This document shows positions 22,274-35,631 of a stretch of DNA of 64,000 bases, piece after piece (the stretch's first letter is position 1; the number at the start of each line of letters is the position of its first letter). The notes under the pieces are model-generated. The model worked only from the letters and a program-made list of their open reading frames with translations. It did not search any database and had not been told where the DNA came from. Source of the stretch: Haematococcus lacustris (lineage: Eukaryota > Chlorophyta > Chlorophyceae > Chlamydomonadales > Haematococcaceae); contig JASKMD010000158.1 of the NCBI GenBank assembly GCA_030144725.1, forward strand, positions 1 through 64,000, in the 5' to 3' direction. A program made the position numbers and the translations under genes.

Positions 22274-25200
22274 ATGCAGAAGGGTCGCACTATTGATGCA
22301 TTTTTCAAGAAGCGCAGCAGCAGTGGCCCCACCAGCGCGGCATTGCCACCTTCGTCAAGCCCCACAGATGTAAGCGGTACTACCCCTGCCGGAGGCAAGG
22401 CGAGTAGCTCCGGGCGCGAGGCAATAACGTCAGTCCGCACGGGTTGTGCAATTCTGATTTTGATTGTACAAATCAAACTCTGCAGGTGGGTGGCAAGCGC
22501 CCCCGGCACCCTGTCGCGCCCGGCGACGATGGCGAGCATGCTGTAGACAAGAAGCAGCGGGAGGACGTCATCAACCTGACAGAAGGTGCTGCAGGGAGCT
22601 GCAGGGCTGGAGGCAAGGCACCTGCAGTCAATGTGCAGGGTGCCACAGGGTTGCAGGCAAAACACCTGGAGCCAATGTGCAGCGGCTGGATGTCGCCTGA
22701 TGGATGCTCTTGACAGGCCTGGGGTCAGGCACGTTGTCAGGCTTGGGGGTCAGGCCTTGGCAATGATATCCTCATAGCTGACTCGTCCCGTTTGCCCTCC
22801 ACAGCGATGCCCAGCTGCCCTGCAGAGGACCCTCTGCCCGAGCAAGCGCAGGCGCCGGCACCACCGCACCAGCAGCAGCCACCGCCACTGCCACCACAGC
22901 AGCAGCTGAGCAAGGAGCCTGTCGACATGAGCGCCAGCAGCAACGGGCAGAATGACACAGGCCAGGCGCATGCCTTGGCTGCGTCAGCTACTTGCAGCCA
23001 GCCGCCCTCCCGGCCCTCACCCTATGACCCAACCCCCAAGAGCCAAACCCTGCCTCACTCCACCCCACCCCCTCTGGGCACAGAGCTGGGCAGGTGTCTT
23101 GCAGCCCCCATCCACCTTCCCTCCCCAGCCAAGCCTGCTGCAGCCACCCCTCACCCTCACTCTGACCTCACACCTTTGCATGCCATGCCATGCCTTGAGA
23201 AGCAGTGCATGTCACCTGACTCAGCGCCAGCCGCGATGGCAGAGGAGGACAGGCAGCAGGCATCCTCTGCTCATGAGGGCTCCATGTCAGCAGCTGCCGC
23301 CTCCCTCTCTCACCCTCACCCTCACCCTAATCCTCACTCATCCCCCATGTCACTCGAAACGAGTACTGCGCAGCCGCATGGATGCAACGCAGTCCATGCG
23401 GCACATGCAGGGGAAGACGGCCATGCAGCTGCCACCTCGTCCACCACCCCCCCACTGCAGCAGGCCAGGTCCGATGCTAGCGCTCCTACTGGTAGCTTGG
23501 CTGCCACATCCGCCGTGAAGCAGCAGGGGGGAGCGGCTGCCGTGACAGCTGTGCCGGCAATGCTGGCAGACAGGGCCCAGCTGGCGGTGGACCTGGAGGC
23601 TGAGGTGGAGGAGGTGACGCAAGCACTGGCCCAGGAGCAGCTGCTGCCCAACAGCCTGGCTATGGCAGCTGGCAGCGGGGCTGGAGCGGACACTCGGCCA
23701 GAGGGGGCTGGCGGCAGCTGGAGGGCGGAGGAGGTGGGTGGCTGGGGGCAGGGGGGGACCGGGGTGGGAGATTGGGGACGAGGTGGGTGGGCAAGGAGGG
23801 CTGGGCTGGGCTGGGCTGGGCTGGGCTGGGCTGGGCTGGGCTGGGCTGGGCTGGGCTGGGCTGGGCTGGGCTGGGCTGGGCTGGGCTGGGCTGGGCTGGG
23901 CTGGGCTGGGCTGGGCTGGGCTGGGCTGGGCTGGGCTGGGCTGCCCCTTGAGCCCTTCCAATTGTCCTGCACCTCTCTGTCATGCTGCATGTGCTGTGTG
24001 TGACGCAGCTGGCAGCCTTCATTGAAGGCAGGGGGTGCACTCTGAGCCAGCTAGTGCAGAGCGTGACCCAGGCAGTTGAGGTGGCAGGCATCCAGGGCGC
24101 CCCCCCACCCGACCTCCTGCGCGCCCTCATCATTGACATGGCCACACGCAAGCCATGGGCGGCTAGGGAAGGTGAGCTCGACAGCACTGGAGCAGCTGGT
24201 GCTGCCAGCAGTGGCAGAGATGGCGGCAGCGATGGCGGCAGCAGCAGTGGCAGCAGTGGCTGTGGCAGCAGCGGCAGCAGTGGTAGCAGTGGCAACAGTG
24301 GTAGCAGTGGCAGTGGTGGCAGCAATAGCAGCAGAGGTAGCAATGGCAGTGATGGTGGCGGGTTGAGGCAGGTGGGCACAACAGGTTCAGGGAGAGGAGC
24401 CAGGGCAGACGCTCTGCACCTGTGACCCTTATGGCCAGCCTCGGCTGCCCACCCACCCACCCACTCACCCACCCACCCAGCTACCCACTCACCCACCCAC
24501 CCACCCACCCACTCACCCACCCACCCAGCTACCCACTCACCCACCCACCCACTCACCCACCCACCCAACTACCCACTCACCCACCCACCCACCCACCCAC
24601 CCCACCCACCCACCCACCCACCCACCCACCCACCCACCCACCCACCCACCCACCCACCCACCCACCCACCCACCCACCCACCCACCCACCCAGCTACCCA
24701 CTCACCCACCCACCCACCCACCCACCCACCCACCCACCCACCCACTCACCCACCCACCCACCCACCCACCCACCCACCCACCCACTCCACCCACCCACCC
24801 ACCCACCCACCCACCCACCCACCCACCCACCCACCCACCCACCCACCCACCCACTCACCCACCCACCCACCCACCCACTCACCCACCCACCCACCCACCC
24901 ACCCACCCACCCACCCACTCACCCACCCACCCACCCACCCACCCACTCACCCACCCACTCACCCACCCACCCACCCACTCACCCACCCACTCACCCACCC
25001 ACCCACCCACCCACCCACCCACCCACCCACCCACTCACCCACCCACCCACCCACTCACCCACCCACCCACCCACCCACCCACCCACCCTGACTGCCCACC
25101 ATGTCAGCCAGCCTGTTGGCCAGCCCGCCTTGGCCTCCCCGGCCCGCCTGCCTGTTGCTCTGCTGGTGTTGTCAGTGGTGGCTGACGGGCTGGCTGCGGC

Positions 25201-25641
25201 TGAGGACAGCAGCGCCTCAGGGCTGTGGTGCTGGGAGCTGAGGGATCCCCGCAAGGCCCTGCTGGGGGCTGGGCAGACACAGGCCGCCAAGGGCAGCAGT
25301 GCTGGCAGCAACAGGAGGCTGCTGGAGTGCTTCCGCAAGCGCCGCAAAGAGGTGGGCTGTGTGCAGCCTACTGCACGCATTGGCTAAGGGAGGGTGACCA
25401 GGTCAGCAGCAGCAGCAGCGCACAGCCTGCTACATATGTTGGTGCCGGTGGAAGGGTAGCAAGGGCATGCCTCGAGGCTACTCTCCTCCCTGTTTGCCAC
25501 CCGACAGCGAGAAAGTCTTTCTTTCTTCCTTCATGCATTGGCCAAGCGAGGGGGCAAAGTATCAGGCCAGCAGCAGCAGCAGCAGCAGCAGAGCAGCAGG
25601 TGTGGCAGCAATGGCAGCAGCAGCAGCAGCAGCAGGAGGCT

Positions 25642-25674
<33 letters not shown>

Positions 25675-28600
25675 GGGCCCAGTGACCCAATAAGGCATGA
25701 CCTAGGTGTGATGTATGATCTGCCCAGCACTCCCCATGCCTTAGATGCCAGGCTGGCTGCCAAGCTCTGCACAGGGACTGCCACCCGCCACCTTCCCTGC
25801 TCCCTCTCCCTTATCCACGGCTTGCATGAAGCTGCCCATGTGTGACCACACACCCCACCCTCCCTGCCGCACCTCCGTAGCCTGCCGCACCTCCGCCACC
25901 CTGCCGCACCTGCCATCCGTAGCCTGCCCCACCCCCCCTCCCCTCCCTCCCTCCATCCTGGCCTTGCCTGTTTGCAGCTGCCTAGGGCATAGGGGTCACG
26001 CCCTTTCCCCCCTCCCTTGCTCCATGCATGGCTGGCATGGCTGGCATTGCCCGCAGCTGCATGAGCGGCTGGTGGTGGCCTCAGGCCTGCTGGATCTGTT
26101 ACACAAGTCCGGGGTGGGTGCGCTGGGGGGCGGGGCGGCGGACGGCGCGGCCAAGGCCAGCAAGGCGGGCATAAAGGCTTTGGAGGCTAAGATTGTCAAG
26201 GCGGCGCAGAAGATGGAGAAGCTGCCCAGCCTGGCCCAGGTGGGGGGCAAGCCAGGCAGGCAAGCCAGGTAGTCAGCCCAGCCTGGCAGCGCATTGGGTG
26301 CAAATGCAGGCACCCTAGGGGGCGGCGTGTCACGGCAGTCCAGCAGCTGCTTCGGTCAGGCGGCCCATGAGGCTGGGTTAGGGTCTGGGCCAGGGTTAGG
26401 GCTAGGGTCAGGGTCAGGTCTGGGCCAGGGTAAGGGTTAGGGCTAGGGTTAGGGTCAGGTTTGGGCCAGTGCTGTTCTGTGTACTTGAGGGCTGTGCTGC
26501 TCCAAACCCTTGTGCTGGCTTACCTTGGCCCCTACCTTGTTGTTTGACCTTGTGTACGCCAGTCCAGCCCTGCCCAGCCCAGCCCAGCTCACTGGCTCTG
26601 CCCTACAGACTGCTGCTGCAGGCCTCCTGCACCTGCACAGTGCCAGCAGGCGCTGCCACCTGCTCCCACTCACCCCCTTCACCACTGCATGCATTCATGC
26701 ATGCATGTGCAAGCATGCACGCGCATGCACGCGCATGCACACGCATGGTCCCATGCAGATTGAGGACAACATGGACAGTGCGGTGAGGAACCTGGGCGAA
26801 AAGGATGTGGGCAGGCTGGAGCAGATGCAGGCCAAGGCTGCTGAGAGACAGGTGAGGGCGGCATGGCTGGAACTCAGCGCGCCCCTGGCTGCCTTACCCC
26901 TCCGCCCCTCAGAGTCAGTCTGCCTTTGCCTGCCTAGCTTTGCAGGGAAGGGGGCGGGGGGCGGATGGACAGAGGCACTGCATGGCCATACATGCCCATG
27001 CCTGCCCACACATAGCATGCCCATACATGCTAACATGCAGGCCAGGGGCCACCCCCCTGGTCGCCCTACACCCTCCACCCATCGCCCTCCACCCATCAGC
27101 TGTCATCCTACCCGGGCCTAGACCAGCGTGGGCAGTGTCCGCCACATGGACTCCCTCTCACCCAGGCCGCTGCGCAGGACGAGGCTACAGCAGGCTAGGG
27201 AGCTGACGCTTTAGCACCGCCATGTGTGGCAAATGTGTGACACATGCCCTGTGGTGGTGGTGGTGGTGGTGGTGGTGGCTGCGCAGGAGAAGGCTGCGGC
27301 ACGCGCTGCCCAGGAGGTGGCCCGGGCGGCAGAGATGAGCGCTAGGGCAGCGGACAAGGCCGCCAAGGCGGCAGAGAAAGAGGCAAGGGCAGCGGCAGAG
27401 AGGGAGGCAAGGGCGGCGGAGAAGGAGGCGGAGAGGGTGAGGGGGGGGCTGGGGGGGTGCAGTGGGGGGGGCCAATACCAGGTCCCAACCCTTGCCCCTG
27501 GACCCTGCTCCCGGCTCTTCCCCTCCTCTGCATACTGCCCCGGCTGTCACTGTGGGAGGCCAGCAAGGGGTCACACCCAATGCTGCCCTCGTCCCTTGAT
27601 GCATGCCCACTGGTAGACTCTATTTACTTATTTACTTACTTATTTATTTGTTCACCGTACTCCCCGTTTTATTCGCGTCCGCGAATCGTTGTTTTGGCCG
27701 CGCGAAACCGCGAATGAGTAAAAAATTTGATTTTTGATGGAATCGTGAAGTGGTCAAACAATTATTTGACCTGCGAAAATGGTGTTGCGATGGACCGCTT
27801 CGTGGTCCGTGACATCAGTGCCGACAACGCAGCCAAAAATCTGCTACGCCAGGTTGACCAACACGATGAACTGCTCCATCAAAGGGCTCTCAATTGTGAA
27901 GAGTGAAGCCAAGCCAGCTGCAGCAACGGCAGATGATCCACCCATGCACAAACGTGGCGGCCATCGGGCTCCGAAAACAAGCCTAAGCCAGCACCGACAG
28001 CACAAGCCACGCCCGCTCCCACACGCACGCAAATCAGTGCACATATATGTCATTCTGAGAGGGATTATGAGTGCCGAGCCAACACAACCTTTTTTATATA
28101 AAAGTTATCAGTATTTCACCCGGTGCCAGTATTGACATATTGCCAGTAGCATTTCCAGGGGGGGAGTACTAGCAAAATGTTAGTTCTGGCGCAAGGCCGT
28201 ATCTCACCAATCATACATATTTGCGAGTTTTCGTTTCAAACCCCCAATCTTACAACGTCGTCTTATCTACATATAAAAAATATAAGGGGACAAGATGAAA
28301 AATGTGCTCGGAATGGCCTGCGATTCAACGTGCGGCCTCGCAAAACTTTTCCACCGCATAGTACATCGAGGAAACCGAGCGCGAGTCACTGTGCGGTAAG
28401 ATCAAAAGTCGTTCTGAAAATTGGAGGCCTTAAAAATAGAGATGAGTAGTGGGTCTGGTAATGTAGGGGCCAGCGCGTCTACGCGCGATGTTTCGTTTTG
28501 AATGGTCTGGCCGGCCCGTCAACCGACAGTCCAGCCAAACAAAGACCCCCAACCCCTGCGGAGCACAGCCCCGGCCCTATATGAACATGAGACAGGTTGG

Positions 28601-31600
28601 TCCATCATTTTGAACTGACAGCCGCAGTCCAGGCCAGGATTGGGCTGCACCTCACGGATGCGGCGCTTGGCCGTGGCGTGCACGTTGAACGCGTTGCACT
28701 GCCTCTGCGGTAAGACATGTTCAGCCTCTGCTTCAGCGCGTTGGAGCCTCACGTATGGCAGGTGTCTAGCCCCAAAAAGCAGCCAGTTTGGCAGCAGCAG
28801 CAGCAGCAGCAGGGGCAGCAGGGGCAGCAGGGGCAGCAGCAGCAGGGGCAGCAACGGCAGGGGCAGGAGCAGCAGGGGCAGCAGGGGCAGCAGCAGCAGG
28901 GCCAGCACCAGCAGGGGCAGCACCAGCAGGGGCAGCAGCATCAGCGGCGGCGGCAGCAGCAGGGGCAGCAGCAGCAGGGGCAGCAACGGCAGGGTCAGGA
29001 GCAGCAGGGGCAGCAGCAGCAGCAGGGGCAGCAGCAGCAGCAGCAGGGGCAGCAGCAGCAGGGGCAGCAGCAGCAGGGGCAGCTGGGGCAGGGGCAGCAG
29101 CAACAGGGGCAGCAGTGTACAGCAGCAGGGGCAGCAGCGGCAGCAGCAGGGGCAGCAGCAGCAGCAGCAGGGGCAGGTGGGGCAGGGGCAGCAGCAGCGG
29201 CAGCAGCAGGGGCAGCAACAGGAGGGGCAGCATGAGCAGGGGCAGCAGCAGCAGGGGCAGTGGCAGCAGGGGCAGGGGCAGCAGGAGCAGCGGCAGGGGC
29301 AGCAGGGGCAGCAGCGGCAGCAGCAGGGGCAGCAGTTGCAGCAGGGGCAGCAGCAGCAGGGGCAGCTGGGGCAGGGGCAGCAGGGGCATCAGCGGCATCA
29401 GCGGCAGCAGGGGCAGCAGGGGCAGCAGGGGCAGCACCAGCAAGGGCAGCTGGGGCAGGGGCAGCTGGGGCAGGGGCAGCTGGGGCAGGGGCAGCAGCAG
29501 CGGAAGGGGCAGCAGCGGCAGCAGCGGCAGGGGCGGCAGCAGCGGCAGGGGCGGCAGCAGCGGCAGGGGCAGCACAGGGGCAGCAGCATCAGCGGCAGCA
29601 GCAGGGGCAGCAGCAGCAGGGGCAGCTGGGGCAGGGGCAGTGGCATCAGCGGCAGCAGCAGCAGGGGCAGCAGCAGCAGGGGTAGCTGGGGCAGGGGCAG
29701 TGGCATCAGCGGCAGCAGCAGTAGGGGCAGCAGCAGTAGGGGCAGCAGCAGGAGGGGCAGCAGCAGCAGGGGCAGCAGCAGCAGGGGCAGCAGCTGCAGG
29801 GGCAGCACTGGCAGGGGCAGCAGCTGCAGCAGCAAGAGCAGCAGTAGGGCCAGCTGGGGAAGGGGCAGCGGGGGCAGAGGCAGCAGCAGGTGCCCTGCCA
29901 CTTGGCCCCGACGATGATATGGGCTGGTGACAGGCCATGCCAACTTGCATTGACCTGGCATTGAGCTGGCACCACCCATTGCAATTGCGCTTGCCACACA
30001 CTGTTGCTGCACCCACACACACCGCACATTGCAGATGTGATACACATCATGTGTAACTGGACATCATGCTCACACACATTTCTCAGATGCCAAGCATGCG
30101 AACACCATTAACCCACACATTGCAAGTGGACTTGGACGTGCATAGTTTTGTTTGGCTGCATGCGGGCTTGCTTGACTGGCTGTGTATCGGGTTGGTTGTT
30201 CAAGAAACTGGAGGCAGCACATACATATGTTGCCTGTTGCCCGTCCGATGTGGGACGGGCCCACTGCCCTAGTGGCTATGTACAAGGTCTCAGGCTGAAA
30301 AGCAGCGCCAGCGCTAGCAGCGGCGACAACAACAACAGCGACGATAGCAGTGCCAGCAGCGAGGGGTGGGTAGTTGGCAAGTAATCAGCCAGGGTGGCTG
30401 GCCGCACGAAGTCAATTGTTGAGGTGGTTGGTCAGGCTGGGGCAGCAGCCGGGGTGGCTGGCCGCACCAGGTCAGCTGCCGGGGTGGCTGGCCAAGCTGG
30501 GGCAGCAACTCCGGAGGCTGGCCGCACCAAGTCAACTACTGGGGTGCTTGCCTTGAGGAGGAGGAAGGAGGAAGAGGTATACCGGCATTGCAAGCAGCCA
30601 CAGCTGGCGACTTGTGCACAGTGCCCTGGCACAGTGGCTGTCACTTGGTGACCGGGTGGCTTGACTTGTTGACCTGTGCAAGAAGTTTGTGAATCACGGA
30701 GGATTGACATGGCATGCAAGGGGTGGCTGTCCAGAATATTTAAAAGCACACCCACATTCGCAAAACTGTGTTTTACAGCAACTTTACTAAAAGGAGGGAG
30801 AGTACAGTACTTGTTTATTTGCTTGAATATTTCTTTCTGCTTTTCTTTCTTTCTTTCGTTCTTTCTTTCTTTCTTTCTTTGCTCCAGCTGCACAGCCTGC
30901 CACCGCCCTCCACCCACCGCCCTGCATCCCAGGCTGTGAAGGTGGCTGAAAAGGAGGTGAAGGCCACGGGGTTTGGCAGCTCCAAGGTGCTGCACAAGAG
31001 CAAGGCCGTGATGGCGGTGCGTGGGGGCAGGGGGCAGGGGGGGAGGGGGGCAGCGGCTGCCTAGACAGCGCCAGCTGACCCCCAGGCTTACAGTGTAGGG
31101 TCTGGGTGCGACTGGGGGTAAATGGCTGCCTCCATGTGTTTACCTTGCCTGTTAGGTGATGGGCAGGTGGTGGGACAAAGGGGGAAAGGAGGGAGGGAAA
31201 AACAATAAACAAAGGGAAAGTGGATAAATCACAAAGTACAAACAGAGGATGAGGAAAAGGAAAAGAGGAGGCTCAGGGAAAAGAGAAAAAGGCGGGGTGA
31301 TGAGGGAGAGGCTGGGGCCACAGGAAGCCTTGGACAACGCTCCAGAGGTTGCCCTCCAGGGGACGAAGTGTCAGGGGACGAAGTGTCAGGGTGTTTCCTT
31401 CAGGGCAAATAGTCAGGATTGCGAGGGAGCAGTGGCTGAGCCTCCTTTGTTGGTAGCTGAACAGTCTGAGGAGGAGGAGGAGCACAGCCCTAGGCTGTCA
31501 GTGCCGAGGCCGGTGCTTGCAATGGAGCAAAGAATCTGCGCCATGCACCGCCATGCACTGCTGGCAAACAACCAGACCCTTCAAGGGCGTGATAAGGACG

Positions 31601-34600
31601 CCCCACCTACTCCGCCCCTGCGCTAAGAGCCCCCTCCCCTTGCTCCTCGACCCTCAGCAGCCCAGCCTCCCCCCTTACAGCTAAAGGGCACGCACTGCCT
31701 CCCCCGCTGCTGCCCGCAGTCGTTCCTGAAGACCACTGCCATCAAGACCCCCCCCCTGCACACCCCCGCCCCCTCCCAAGACCCCCCCATGCCAGGCCTG
31801 CTGCTCTTCCCTGACCACCCTGACCCGCCTGGCAGTCCCCCCTTGGCCGGCCCAGGCCCCCCCCTGAGCCCTGCTGCTGCTGCAGCCCGGGGGGGGGCCA
31901 GCCCCACCCCCCAGCCCAGTCCAGGGCCAGGGGGGGGAGGTGGGGGGCCATCTCAGCGTTACGGCCTGGCTGCCGGGCAGCTGCAGGGGGGGCGCACCCC
32001 GGCTGTCAGGGGGGGAGGGCTGCTCGGCCAAGCTGGAGGGCTGGAGGGCGCAGCAGCCGCCCGGGCACAGCTGGAGGCCCAGGCGCTGCGGCTGGACGAA
32101 GTGTGGGCGGCGGGGCTTGAACCCGGGACCTTGCCAGGCTGGCTGCAGACGCTGAAGGCAGGCTGGAAGCAGCAGGCCAGGGCGGGGAGAAGACCGCTGA
32201 AAGGTGAGGGGGGGGGGGGCGTTCCTGGCAGGAAGGGTGCAGAGGGAGAGGGGGGGGGGGAGGGTTGTGAACAAGGCAGGTCAGGTGTCGGCAGGGGGTC
32301 AGGAAGGGTTCAGGGCGGGGGGTGGGGCCATCAAAGACGAGGACCCTGCTGGCTCTCTTGCTAGCTGCAACCACTCCAGCTGCTTCAAACGCTCCAACCG
32401 CTCACCCTGACCACTTCTTGCCCCTCATCTGCCTCCCACCCCTCTCCAGCACTGCCCCTAGCCACCCACCCCGCACCCTGGTCACACATCCTCCCTCCCC
32501 TCCCACCCCCTCCCTCCCCTCCCACCCCCTCCCACCCCCTCCGCCCCCCTCCGCCCCCCTCCGCCCCCCTCCTCCCCCTCCCCCTGCCTCCACCCCCCCC
32601 CTCCCCCAGGAGCCCCCCCCACCTGGGCCCGGCGGCCCGGCCAGGCGTTCAACCTCGCGCAGCGCTGCGCCGCCCTGTGGGGGGACAGCTACGACCCGGG
32701 GGCCGTCCGCCTGGTGCGCCGCCGCCTGCTCTCCCACTGGGACAGCCAGCGCCCAGCCTTCTACGGCAGCCACAGCAGGACCAGGTGGGGGTGAGGGGCC
32801 CTGGGGGGAGGGCCTGGGGGGGGTCCCTGGGGGAGTCTCCTTTGGGGGGGGGCCCCGGGGGGATTGGTGGGGGCCCTGCCTTGAATGGCAAGCAGGGCAG
32901 AGCGCGGGGGAGGGGAGGGGCGAGGGGCAACTCCCAGGGCAGCAGATGCCAGGGGGGGGGGTAGGGTCATGGGGGGGGGGGGGTCCCTGACCGCACTGCA
33001 ATCACTTCCAGGGCAGCAGCAAATCAGGGCAAGGCCAGGGGCCAGGCTAGCACCAAGCGGCTCCCCAGCTTGGGCCCTCAGGTCTGGGGTCGATACCAGG
33101 GTCAGGCAGCAGGGGGGCCAGCCTGTTGCTGCTGCTGTTGCACCCGGCCAGGTCGGCAGTGCGGCACTGGCCTGCCTGCCCCCTGCCTGCCCCCTGTGCT
33201 TGCAGTACTGGCCTGCCTGCCCCCTGTGCCTGCAGTGGTGTGGTGCGTGGCCGGCGGCCCTTTGCGCGTGAGCCTTTGCTGGACTACGAGGTGATGAGTG
33301 ATGAGGAGTGGGAGGAGGAGCCAGAGGGGGAGAGCCTCAGCGTGAGTCAGGGGGGGCAGCAGGGGGGCGGCGGGGGGGGAAGGGGCGGCAGGGGGCAGCA
33401 GGGGGGCGGCTGGGGGTGGCAGGGGGCAGCAGGGGGCAGCAGGGGCCACGAATGGGCAGGAATGGGCAGCAGGGGACAGCAGGGCATTGCTGCTGCACCA
33501 TCCCTGCGCCTGCAGCCTTTACAGTTGCCCTGAGGCTCAGGTGCCTGGCTGACATACCGTCTCGTCGTGTGGTGAGGGGCTTAGTTGGTTATGGTTGGCT
33601 CGTTTAATTGAGAGGTCATGGGATCGAATCCGTGACTACCCAAAAGAGTAAAAAAGAACAATGCGACCGGTCCCCTCCCAAGCTCATGCGGTCTCCTAGT
33701 GAGCTGGAGCAAATAAGGTTGTTCATTTATGCTCTCTCCGGATGAAATAATAAGAATACTACTCTGCCCTTTTTTGAAGAGTTATTCTTCCTTTCTTCCT
33801 CTTTTAAAGTTTTTCCGCCTATTTGCCTGGCTACCTGGCTGGGTTTTGAATAGTTGTGCTGCCTGGCTGCCTGGCTGCCTGCCTGGCTGGCCACAGGACG
33901 CAGAGTCTGAAGACAGCAAGACAGGGGATGTCGAGGAGGAGGAGGACGCTGAGGGCTTCATGGTAGAGGACGGCTTCCTGTCAGATGACGAGGGCGTGCG
34001 GCTAGAAGATGGTGAGCTAGAGGAGAGCCAGCTGAGGGTGGGAGGAGGGGGAAGGGGTAGGTACGGGGCAGACCCGCCCGCCTCCCCCTCCCCTCCTCTT
34101 CCCCCCGCCGGGACCTCTGACCGCGGCATGGTTGCATGCAGACGAAGACATGGAGGCAGCAGACGGAGCCCCCCGGCCTGCCACCCAGGCCAAGCCCCGC
34201 CCCGCCCTCACAGGCCCGGTGGCCCTGAGCTCAGCCCCGGCGGAGCTGGGCCGGCAGGCGCTTGAGGCGGCCGTGGCCCGTGCGCTGCGCAGCAACCGGC
34301 CCCTCATCCTGGTGTCCCTGCCTGGCTGCAGCTGGGAGAGGTCCTCAGGGCTGGACCCAGGGGTAGGTGATAGTGGGGGAGGGGGGAGGGGGAGGGGGAG
34401 GGGGAGGTCCTGGCGGGAGGGCAGCAGGGGGGACACACCCGCTGCCACCCTCACCTCCCTGATGCTTGGTAAGGGCGGCATCTGTCCTTTTATCGTTTGC
34501 AGGGCTGTAGAACCAATTGAGCCGCTGCCTGCCTGGCCCTTGCCACCTAAGCCCCTGCCCCCCACCCCCCTCCCCCCCGCCCCCACCCCCTGCCCCTTGC

Positions 34601-34702
34601 TCTGCTGCTGCCGCCTCAGGTGTTGAGCAGTCTGCAGGGGTGTGTGCTGCGACCTGATGTGCTTGTCCGCCCTCCCACTGAGGCAGACATCTCCGGAGAG
34701 AG
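22274..34702 (+). CDS. FAS1: Chromatin assembly factor 1 large subunit (CAF-1 p150/FAS1), 3' end missing
   Basis: Nuclear histone chaperone subunit that deposits H3-H4 during DNA replication with FAS2 and MSI1. Exons: 22274-22369, 22486-22585, 22805-23733, 24009-24371, 25112-25351, 26057-26239, 26759-26851, 27287-27436, 30933-31016, 31720-32203, 32610-32784, 33236-33341, 33897-34011, 34142-34362, 34620-34702; phases join for 1140 codons. Evidence in order: a PIP-like N-terminus ([12 protein letters not shown]); a disordered Pro/Ser region; a KER-type charged coiled coil in exons 7-9 ([20 protein letters not shown]); SFLKTTAIK; the conserved RPAFYGSHS; and the family hallmark [18 protein letters not shown] followed by [15 protein letters not shown]. 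Then come [15 protein letters not shown] and [19 protein letters not shown]. The C-terminal winged helix is not seen; it may fall in the (CTG)n/N-gap region. Exon 4 could instead end at 24171, but only 24371 keeps phase with exon 5. Confidence 0.92.
23798..23942. repeat. (GGGCT)29 satellite, FAS1 intron 3
   Basis: Twenty-nine perfect pentamers close to the donor of the intron that follows exon 3. Confidence 0.98.
24447..25088. repeat. (CCCA)n satellite with CTCA variants, FAS1 intron 4
   Basis: About 640 bp of CCCA tetramers interrupted by ACTCA and AGCTA variants that themselves recur. C-rich on the coding strand. The [12 protein letters not shown] open frame is an artefact. Confidence 0.97.
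26381..26462. repeat. Degenerate telomere-like TTAGGG/CTAGGG tract in FAS1 intron 6
   Basis: Imperfect GGGTTAGGGCTAGGGTCAGG units over about 80 bp. Related to but not identical with the Chlamydomonas-type telomere unit. A complementary tract lies at 42515-42615. Confidence 0.6.
28186..28260. repeat. Dispersed repeat family B, copy 1
   Basis: GGCCGTATCTCACCAAT ... GTTTCAAACCCCCAATCTTACAA matches the reverse complement of 61945-62012 (GGCCGTATCTCACCAAC ... GTTTCAACCCCCAATCTTACAA), with a diverged middle. Two opposite-orientation copies 34 kb apart, so probably the end of a transposable element. Confidence 0.75.
28790..29855. repeat. (CAGCAGGGG)n-type low-complexity block
   Basis: More than 1 kb of CAG units punctuated by GGGG. 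Long open frames exist in several frames (Gly-Gln rich, Ala-Gly rich, Ser-Arg-Gly rich), as expected from composition. It lies in an intron of FAS1, so it is not counted as a gene. Confidence 0.95.
30842..30880. repeat. (CTTT)n microsatellite
   Basis: About ten CTTT units with one CGTT interruption, upstream of FAS1 exon 9; may serve as part of the pyrimidine tract of that intron. Confidence 0.9.
33572..33660 (+). repeat. tRNA-like SINE candidate in FAS1 intron 12
   Basis: GGCTTAGTTGGTTATGG resembles an RNA polymerase III A box. About 35 bp later GGGATCGAATCCGTG resembles a B box, and the segment ends in the A-rich tail CAAAAGAGTAAAAAAGAAC. A full cloverleaf does not fold (the T-arm pairs only with an 8-base loop and the acceptor stem is poor). 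A tRNA-derived SINE therefore fits better than a working tRNA gene. Confidence 0.4.

Positions 34703-35631
<929 letters not shown>

Larger units (their letters stand above)
27600..30925. mobile_element. Composite insertion in FAS1 intron 8
   Basis: The intron between the two KER-coding exons (27437-30932) is 3.5 kb and patchwork. 27610-28480 is AT-rich, foreign-looking DNA with a palindromic TTCGCGTCCGCGAA and a 38-codon frame starting [17 protein letters not shown]. 28520-28790 holds a minus-strand frame with non-repetitive composition ([37 protein letters not shown]). 28790-29855 is a (CAG/GGGGCAG)n block. 30150-30380 holds a + frame, [20 protein letters not shown], ending in a Ser-rich tail. 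30400-30540 is a direct repeat of about 60 bp. No complete transposase is recognisable; these are probably several decayed elements nested in one intron. Confidence 0.5.

Noticed and set aside
28717..29930. Gly-Gln, Ala-Gly and Ser-Arg-Gly rich frames of 170-420 codons on both strands
   Set aside because: Produced by the CAG/GGGG repeat inside a FAS1 intron; overlapping frames in five registers cannot all be genes.
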